In this document: positions 57,006-64,000 of the stretch, piece by piece
How positions within the stretch are numbered: the first letter of the stretch is position 1
Layout of the letters: every line of letters begins with the position of its first letter
Source of the DNA: Kappaphycus alvarezii
Lineage: Eukaryota > Rhodophyta > Florideophyceae > Gigartinales > Solieriaceae
Direction of reading: 5' to 3'
NCBI GenBank assembly: GCA_002205965.3
Contig: NADL03000459.1
Location: 124,001-188,000, forward strand
DNA length: 64,000 nt
Program-made: the position numbers and the translations under genes
Notes under the pieces: model-generated
The model's database searches: none
What the model was told of the DNA's origin: nothing
Seen by the model: only the letters and a program-made list of their open reading frames with translations

Positions 57006-57905
57006 AGTAAAATATCCAGAGAGAGGTGCAACCCCAACTTTTAAACAATCCTACATAGGGCTTTTACGCAAGCGTACGTATTTATTCCTCCGTGGGTACG
57101 ATCATTATGGAAACTGCACCCCGCCGGCCGCCAAGGGACGCAGTGATTGAAACGAAGCATCATCCAGGAATAGTGTTATGGAGGAGATGGGGATATGGAG
57201 GAAGTAGGGAATATAGAGGAAGTGGGTGGTAACAGTAATAGGGCTCAGGAAGAAAATGGCGGAAACACAGACAAAGTGGGAAAGTCGAACATGCGGGTTT
57301 GATTCGTTGTCCAGTCGGAAGCCCCGAGTTTACGTCTCCCACGCGCTCAGTGTACGCTGTAAAATCGACTTCGAACTTTATTAGCCCTGGCTGAGATGCT
57401 CCTTCGCGACTGGGAACCTGGATGGTGTTCAGAATGCCGTACGACGACATGACGTTTCAGTCACTTCCTTTTACCCTTTGAGGTACCAAAGCGCTTTTTT
57501 GTTCAGGTTAGAGTGGTAGAGAAACCCTAGTCCCTCGGGCGTAGTCGCTGTCTGGACGAAGCACAAAATGGGCACAAGAACCCAGAAGTCCCTCCGGGAT
57601 GCACCCTTTCTCCCTCTTCTACTCGGGGAGTCGGGTATTTTTTTAGGTAATTTTCTGGTTCAGACGTGTCTGTCGACACCCTGGACCTGTGCTGCCTCTC
57701 TCCTGCGGTCAACAGTTGTTGTCGATATACAAATCAATAAAAAAATTGATTACCACACATACGTATTATTGTTGTACTTATCCAAAGCTTTGTGACTCTT
57801 TGAGGAGGCATGAGTTATTTGGAAAACACGTGCAATAACGTAAGTGTGTCACTATTAACATTCTCCCAAGACTCCAATCTTCCGGCCCTATTCCGTCTCC
57901 CTTTT
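57006..57905. other. Gene-free stretch
   Basis: The minus-strand frame 57,450-57,160 (MSSYGILNTIQVPSREG) and the frame 57,712-57,527 have no recognised domain. Part of this may be repeat DNA, but no second copy is present in the window. Confidence 0.3.
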
Positions 57906-58328
57906 TGAAACAGAAAGGGAGGCAACCTGGGCGCTGCGAAAGGAGCAGTAAATACGATGGTAGTGGGTTTCAGAGAGTTGGAGGCAAAGGGTGTGTGGAG
58001 TGTACCTGGATTCCCACAAGAATCCAGAAGGGCCCCCTTCATATAGAAAGTACTGTAGCTCTACTCTAGAAATTCTATACTTTTTAGCATAGTAAAACTT
58101 ACTAGAAAGTAGAGTTGTAACTATAGAATTATACTAACTTGAATAGAACTGAGCAAATAAAACGATGACATGGGGCTCCACGTCAAAAAAAACATTGAAG
58201 GAAAATCAAACTTCTACATTCATTCAAGAAGATTCAGAGTCTCTGTTAAACCACTGTGTAATAGAGGACTGGAATAACAAAAGAGAAAAGTCTCTATTAC
58301 ACAGTGGTGTAACAGAGACATTGTTACA
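57906..58328 (-). repeat. Solo LTR, family 1, with target duplication CTTTT
   Basis: This is the reverse-oriented match of the solo LTR at 33,574-33,990 over its full length. It has the same tips (TGTAACAATG at the right, TTTCA at the left) and CTTTT on both sides (57,901-57,905 and 58,329-58,333). There is no internal region. An inverted repeat near the 5' tip (GTCTCTGTTACACCACTGTGT and its complement) is shared by both copies. Confidence 0.85.
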
Positions 58329-58608
58329 CTTTTGATCTGTTTATCAATTATCCACACTTCGCTCTTCGGCCACATGGTTACAATGTAACCATAATCAGCT
58401 CGCATTCTACACCTTTCAGTAGATCGTAGTCTATTGGTCCCTTTTCTCTCCTCTCATGAACCGTACAAGCCAAAAGGACGATTCCCAGCTCTATACAATG
58501 TACTAGAAACGGATTTCCATCAAATGCGGGGGAATGATGGGATAGTTTACTTCGTCGTCTGACACTTCTAGCGGGGGGAGTCAAAACGAAGTTTGGACAT
58601 CAAATGGT

Positions 58609-58651
58609 ATTGAGCAGTGGATCAAATGGTATTTGATGTCTACTGCTCAAT
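58609..58651. repeat. Nested inverted repeat
   Basis: ATTGAGCAGT (58,609-58,618) pairs with ACTGCTCAAT (58,642-58,651), and inside it ATCAAAT pairs with ATTTGAT. ATCAAATGGTAT also occurs as a direct repeat just to the left. The function is unknown. Confidence 0.5.
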
Positions 58652-58964
58652 CGAGCCCGATACCCAATCCGGCCTCTACCATATGTCTGAATACATGGCC
58701 TTTCGTAAAGGAAATAGGCAAACTGCAGAACGCCATCGACTGCTTCTAATTCTCAGCTCTTGGCACAAAAGCGAACAGCGATGGCGATAAATCGCAGAAA
58801 ATGTCATCAGAATGAGCTTTGATAGTTATGTTTCTTACCGAAATAAAATACCTCTTCTCTCTCATATACTGTCAACTACTGCTCTTCTCCAGTACCTTGC
58901 TGAGGTCGCTCAGACATCAAGGGGCTTAAGGAGAACGGGGGCATAGACTGCTATGACGCAACCG

Positions 58965-59216
58965 TCATTCATGCCTAGACCCTTGCTCACGTCCCTTGCA
59001 CGATATTCGTTCTAGCTCACAGTTCATCGCTTCAATCCATTTACTTCCTTGAATGCAGCCAAATCTCCGATTTGCAGAAGGTACAAAGCGTTCATCACCG
59101 AGAATGCCAGGTCCCGGCTTGTCTCGGTTCCCGTACTTATTCCAGACTGGTGGCACCGTGATGCATGTGAGGCTGTGAACGACGTGGCCAGGCATGGCGC
59201 TGTGAGGGCCGTGGAG
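58965..59216 (-). mobile_element. Ty1/copia pol fragment fossil
   Basis: The minus strand contains a GSKWIEAMNCELERI-type segment that corresponds to the opening of the Ty1/copia reverse transcriptase region. It is a short broken piece that directly abuts family 2 terminal repeat copy d. Confidence 0.4.
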
Positions 59217-59218
59217 AC

Positions 59219-59600
59219 TGATGGGGATAAATCGGCGGGGGAAGAGGTCCTCAGAACCAATTACCCCACGAAAGAGGTGTTGCAAGCGACAAAAGTGCTA
59301 CCGTGGTATAGTTGAACGAACGAAAAGGAGTGGATAGAGAAGACAGTCGAATAGGCTACAAGCAAGTATGGAAGGGGCAGGGTGTACCACCTATGCTTAG
59401 TGACTAGCGTCAAATAAACGCTTCTTGGGTCTGACGTTGACTCTCAACTTCCTAACTATTTGGGACTGGGCTTGAAGCTGTCTGCCCACTTGCTTCATCT
59501 CTCCACGAGGAAGCAGTTTACTCAGCTTATATAGACTTTTGACTACCCCTAAAGTCCAAACAAAACTACAGAAGGTACCAGGAAATGCATACAAACAATT
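59219..59600 (-). repeat. LTR-like terminal repeat, family 2, copy d
   Basis: This is the reverse orientation of copies a-c, with the same ACCACGGTAGCACTTTTGTCG, AGTCAACGTCAGACCCAAGA and TATATAAG blocks, ending CCCCATCA at 59,219. It lies directly downstream of the second acidic-tail frame, as copy c does for the first. Confidence 0.6.
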
Positions 59601-59661
59601 TGTGTGGATGATACACTCTAAACAAAAGATACTTAAGAAACTAACAATCAATGAGGTCCTC

Positions 59662-60320
59662 TTATTTCCCATTCTCTAAATCAGATCCAAACAACTCTTC
59701 TAAAATATCTATGCTGTCCAAGCAGTCCCCACAAATATCTGCGAACGGCTCATAGCTCTCTATTCCCCCCTGGGAGATATTTAGACTGCTAAAGATATCT
59801 CCATCCGGTTCCATCGCGGGCTCAACTTGATCCCTACTCTCCATCACAGGCCCCACCAGTCCAACACTTTCCATGCCCCCTGTTCCGTCATCCTCCTTCT
59901 CCTCCTCCTCCACCACCACCACCTCCTCCTCCTCCTCCTGTTCCTCCTCCCCATCCTTCTCCTCCTCCTATTCCTCCTCTTCCTCCTCCCCATCCTTCTC
60001 CTCCTCCTCCCATCCTCCTCATTTTCCTCCTGTTCCTCCTCCCCATCCTTCTCCTGAGCCTCGTACACTAGCTCAGGGGCTAACCATTCCCTGAAGGACT
60101 CCCCGTTCTCCTCCTCGACTTTCTCAGTCTCATCCTCACTTACCTTCCTCGCCTCTTCTTCTGTGAAGAGGCGGCGAACGAACTCGACGATTTTCTTCTT
60201 TGTTTGCCGCCGGATGTAGTCGTCGGCATCGGTTGGCCCGTAGGCGGCGAGACGAAGGCCATTGATAGGACGGGAAGGGCGGTTTTTGGAAATAGGAACA
60301 GAGGGGCGATTTGACGTCAT
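59662..60320 (-). pseudogene. Unknown acidic-tailed protein of the duplicated element (copy B)
   Basis: The N-terminal half (60,320 down to about 60,060) matches copy A (41,894-42,415) almost residue for residue. The C-terminal end near 59,790-59,662 corresponds to the Cys-containing end of copy A. Between them lies a tract of CTC/CCT repeats (about 59,885-60,050) that is absent from copy A. It may have grown from the Glu/Asp codons of the tail. Homology with copy A extends upstream to about 60,770. The copy is broken. Confidence 0.45.
59885..60055. repeat. CTC/CCT-rich low-complexity tract
   Basis: Long runs of CTCCTC and TTCCTC triplets are present on the plus strand (GAG/GAA on the minus strand), broken by CACCAC and CATCC. 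The tract is a trinucleotide expansion inside copy B of the acidic-tail frame. Plus-strand frames over it are artefacts. Confidence 0.7.
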
Positions 60321-61196
60321 ATTTCTGGAAAAGGGTGAGCGGGGTTGCGGATGTTGACAGAAAGGGTAATCAGCTTATCGAATTGTTGGTGGTAGGAGTG
60401 AGGCCTCAGCGACAATGCCATAGCACTTTAAATAGGGGCATGTCTTTTGTAATCATCATGGTCTTGGTAAAATAAATAGGCGATACTGCGGCCTTGGATT
60501 TGCATGAATTCGGGGGCATCATAAAAATCTGCGTGATAAAATATCGGAACTGATTTTGGGAGGTGAAGTGACCACGAATTGAAAGGCGTCTCTTTGAAGG
60601 AGGAGGACCAAATATTCAAACATAAAATAGAAAATGGAGTTGTACAGTGAATTTGGATTCATAAAGGAAAAAGATGTTCAGAATTTTTTTTGGAAAGACA
60701 AAGGAAGGACGATTGGTCAAGGACGGATTTCAAGATGCGAAGAGGACCTTTTTCGTCCCGACAGAGACCTGCGGACGAGTAAGATCCATCCTAATGCAGA
60801 GGTACCCAGCCGTCTCTTCCAATGCCGCGTGCCTCACGGCTGGCCTTACGCCAGTCCTGTAACAACGTCCCTATCCTGTCCGCTCTTCATGCTTAGGTAC
60901 ACTCCTTTCGGTTAATAACCGCCACTGTCTCTAAATTAAGAGGGAACGGTTTGGGTGTTTTACTCTTGGAAGATATATCCGATCTAAATTAATAAAGCAC
61001 CAAAGCTTTTCCCCCCTTGACTCCTTATCGAAGTCCCCATGTGGGCCGAAAATTACAGCCATACACTGATACGTAGCATAGCTCAGAAATGAGCAGCAAA
61101 ACTGAATGGTATTTCATAATTCTTTACGGAGGCTGGAACAGTGAGCTCTAGATGAAGGCTAGCAATAACTGTATCCCTGGGTAGATGGACTAATTC

Positions 61197-62770
61197 TCAT
61201 GACCTAAGTATCAAGTAGCTAAATACTCGGTTAGGATCGGTCAGAATGAAAAGTGGCCCACTCTCCACAAACTCGGTTGTAAGGAATCCGTAATATCGAA
61301 CAAATTCCTCGTTTCTACTGGTCTCAAAATCGGATAAAACAATCCGAAAATCACTGGGGTCATCAGTCCGTGGATCCCCACTTATGAATCGGGAGGAAAC
61401 TCGCTGTTTCCCATCGAAGAAGAATGTCCAATACACTTCTGGGAAGACAAATTCTCCTCCATCCCCCTGAACAGTAACCCTTGAACCTGGCAAGGCCTGC
61501 TGCTGTATACTCAAAAAGTTCTGAGTCACTGCAACAAGCACTGCAACTGTATTTGTAATGGGAAGTTGGCGCAGGGCGATATTCGTCCCCACACGGCCAG
61601 GAGATTGCGGGGTTGGCAATGAAACCAAAACCGGACGTCGAAGTCCACTGCTCTCCCCGGTCTCCCAGTCCACTAAATTCAATTTCTCCACATCAAACCT
61701 GCGTACGAGAAGTTCATGGCTTGCCTGCTGGGGATTGTCAAAACTAAAATTGAAAGCTCTCTCGTATGCGACGTATAATGAAGGAGGGCGATCCCTGGGA
61801 GGGTCATTCTCCATTTCCAGTAAACTTCCCCTGAAGAAGGTTGCGCCCGATCCATCGACTTGGCTTGAAACTGTGCGCGACCTGCCAAAGACTCGCCTGC
61901 ACTGCACAAGAATGATCTCGCCGCGTGTCAAAATGCATACAACAGGGCCGCCGACTCTGGGTCGACGATCGACGACGGCGCCAAAGTCAGCGACGTCCAT
62001 ACCCGCCGGATCGAAATTGCGGGGGGGCGAAACCGTCGAATGTTGAGAAACTCACCGGTAGCGGCACTAAATCTCATAAAGCCTACTAACCGGCGGCCTC
62101 CAGCTGGATTGTAGAACGCGGGAGCCACCAAATTTCCTGGGGGGACAAAGAACAGAGAGTTTTTTCCATCATCCACCGGGGCGAATCTGAATTCTGCCGA
62201 GGCGAAACCGCCGAAGAGAGTAGGGGAGGTAATAGTTTCATATATCCTTTCACCAGAGAAAGAATACTTGATAACAGCGATCTGTGAAAAGGTGTCATCC
62301 AAAGAAGCATGTCGACGAGAGATTATGTAAACATTTCCATCTTGGTCAATGGTGATGCCAGCATTAGTCTCGATAGTAGTCAGGGCAGTTGCCCAGATAA
62401 TGGTCTGGTTTCTTGGATGGACACGGGCAAGAAGAAGCGTCTCAGTGAAGTTCGGTGGCGGGGATGGTACAGTAACGATAGGGTTGAGGGAAAGCTCATC
62501 CACTCCAAAGGATGACACTGCAGACACCAAGTTTGTTTGGTCGGGGAAGGTGAGAATGGTGGTTGGGAAGAATCGATTATCGGTTGTGTTGGAAAGAAGA
62601 GAAAGTGGGACAGACTGGATTGAGGGGCATAAGATGAGGCCAACAACGAGGACAAGGAACAAGACCATTGCTGAGGCGCTGAAAAAATCACTTGATGCAC
62701 AGATGCAACTGGGTTCGTTGGTAGATGTACGTAGTAGAGGGGACGGAAATTGTTCCTCTGCGTGATTCAC
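61197..62770 (-). CDS. Secreted beta-propeller-like protein, unknown, one frame break
   Basis: Two overlapping minus-strand frames (62,770-61,928 and 62,000-61,197) form one gene of ~525 codons. The likely start is the internal Met at 62,668, because MVLFLVLVVGLILCPSIQS is a clean signal peptide. The preceding 34 residues are hydrophilic. The body has beta-rich repeats such as NAGITIDQDGNVYIISRRHA and KYSFSGERIY, the text style of SBBP/NHL propeller blades, and several N-glycosylation sites (NTT, NFTE, NQT, NFS). The frames meet at a run of seven G (plus strand, 62,021-62,027). One additional base there would join them smoothly (RFRPP into NFDPAGMDVADFG). This may be a sequencing error or a pseudogene. 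The function is unknown. An extracellular or cell-wall role fits. Confidence 0.65.
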
Positions 62771-64000
62771 GACGATTATATAGAGATGACTTGAGGTGGG
62801 TTAATGAAAGGGGATGTGTTATTTATGGGAAGATTCGTTCTGAACAGCTCAGCCCCAGCTTGATTTGTTTTCATGTAATGGACTTTTTTGTCCAACTAGG
62901 AATTCTGATTAGAAAACTAACATGTAGCTGAATGGCGTCTCCAAACCGCCGATGCCCTCGCTAGACTTTGCAATCGGAACTAGTCATCATCAAAATATTG
63001 TGTTGTTCTGCCTGAAAGCAGAATTTCGGAAGAGACTGGCGGTTTCTTTTTATGTTCTTCACGAGATCTGCAAAAGGTTGACAAGTACTGAATCTACTTA
63101 CTATTTTTTTTGGATATACCCACGAAGAACCAGACCAATTACTGGACCAGTGGCAGTTTGAATTCACCGTATCGGTCTTAAAACGGGGAGAGGTTTTGGT
63201 AGTTTAACAGCGGGAAAGTAGTGTCATTGCCTGGTTGGGTTGTTTAATATTTGATAGATGTGAGCGGCTGTGTCCTGGATATTCCGTCAGGTGGTAAAGC
63301 CAGATTTTCCATTTGGGATTTAGCCGAGTAAGCGTAAGGCTTAGACACTTAGCGCTTAGCAGCATGCCCACTTTCACCCTTGAAAGTGGGCTTTAAAATG
63401 TATCGTGGTTGGAGGGGGCAGTGATCGAGCACCAGATCAAAGGTCCACAGGGTCTAATTTCTGGTAACAATGCGCTCTCGTATGACATGTTCTAGTTGCG
63501 AGACCGCTTCTATTTTCAATAAGAAAGCAAGTTTAATGCATTCAGTATCTACTAGAATACTTTCTGAAACCAAAACAGAGGCTGGCATTAATTCATTGTA
63601 CTGTACTGTACATGTGTCTCGATTAAATAGCGTCTACTATTGCCTATAACTTTTGGAACATGAGAATCAAATGGACTTTTGCGTATATAGTTTTGCTGGA
63701 TAGATTTTATCTCCAGGTGGAAGTAAATAGAGTACTACTGCCATTGGTCAATGTTCAATGCTTCCGTTCAGCGCACAGTATCCCTCTCACTCTTCGTATT
63801 ATTCAAGTTGGCAAAATCCTAAAATATTGTGTGGGAGGGGAACTGACTTTCAATTAAAGATTATAATAGGTCTGCCCCGACATACCCCGGCAACTGCTCT
63901 AGCCATGCCCACACCCGCAGGCTGTAGCTATATTAAAAGAAATAAATCTGATGTCAATTGCAGTTGCCAATTACAGTACAGTACGAAAATTAAAAAATCG
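62771..64000. other. Terminal stretch without supported gene
   Basis: No coding region is recognised. It contains the hairpin at 63,366-63,391 and TACTGTAC-type motifs at 63,598-63,612 and 63,972-63,986. Confidence 0.35.
63366..63391. repeat. 26-bp hairpin
   Basis: GCCCACTTTCA pairs with TGAAAGTGGGC around a 4-nt loop. The right arm is followed by TTTAAAA, giving the same GGGCTTTAAAA edge as the larger hairpin at 26,101-26,153. Confidence 0.6.

Noticed and set aside
59049-59315. Plus-strand frame ending ...TKEVLQATKVLPWYS
   Set aside because: Similar text occurs antisense in other family 2 terminal repeats (for example near 42.8 kb), so it is a reading of the repeat and not a gene.
59827-60094. 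Plus-strand frames of almost pure Ser or Leu
   Set aside because: They are translations of the CTC/CCT low-complexity tract. The homologous coding sense is the minus strand.

Overview
This window is nuclear DNA from a eukaryote with compact, intron-poor genes and very heavy transposon load. Short GT-AG introns (about 80-230 nt), a P-class PPR protein, a plant-type Maf pyrophosphatase and an SLC17/PHT4-like anion transporter point to an archaeplastid. A florideophyte red alga of the Chondrus type is my best guess, from general character only and not from a database match.

Host genes sit in islands. The main island (6.1-13.4 kb) holds a SAMHD1-like dNTP triphosphohydrolase in four exons, a Maf-like nucleotide pyrophosphatase, a long PPR protein divergent from Maf, and a four-exon gene of unknown function whose protein is mostly one long Ala/Arg-rich helix. 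Single genes follow at 35.4-37.0 kb (MFS anion transporter) and 61.2-62.8 kb (secreted, beta-propeller-like). Both of these are interrupted once at a G/C homopolymer, which may be a sequence error. A doubtful small gene lies at 39.05-39.36 kb.

The rest is a graveyard of mobile DNA. It includes a gag fossil (0.4-1.4 kb), a piggyBac-like element with self-palindromic ends (2.3-5.2 kb), 3' fragments of a LINE family (17.3, 37.7, 38.4 and 39.4 kb), two copies of a hAT family (18.2 and 23.0 kb), Tc1/mariner remains (20.9 and 26.2 kb), a Ty1/copia fossil (31.3-35.0 kb) hit by a solo LTR, and a second solo LTR of the same family at 57.9-58.3 kb. Both solo LTRs keep perfect 5-bp target duplications. 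A different terminal-repeat family occurs four times. Two of its copies flank or adjoin a duplicated open frame for an unknown acidic-tailed protein (41.9-42.4 and 59.7-60.3 kb).

The most unusual region is 43-57 kb. It looks like one very large, decayed mobile element. Traces include a KDZ-like (Kyakuja-Dileera-Zisupton) transposase core, a PIF1-family helicase, a minus-strand gene with an acidic tail and a Ulp1-like protease. The region is studded with copies of a 16-bp palindrome (consensus GGGACGCTAGCGTCCC) and carries a 27-bp tandem repeat at its left edge. A PIF/Harbinger transposon with clean inverted repeats and a TAA target duplication (51,273-54,911) has inserted into it.
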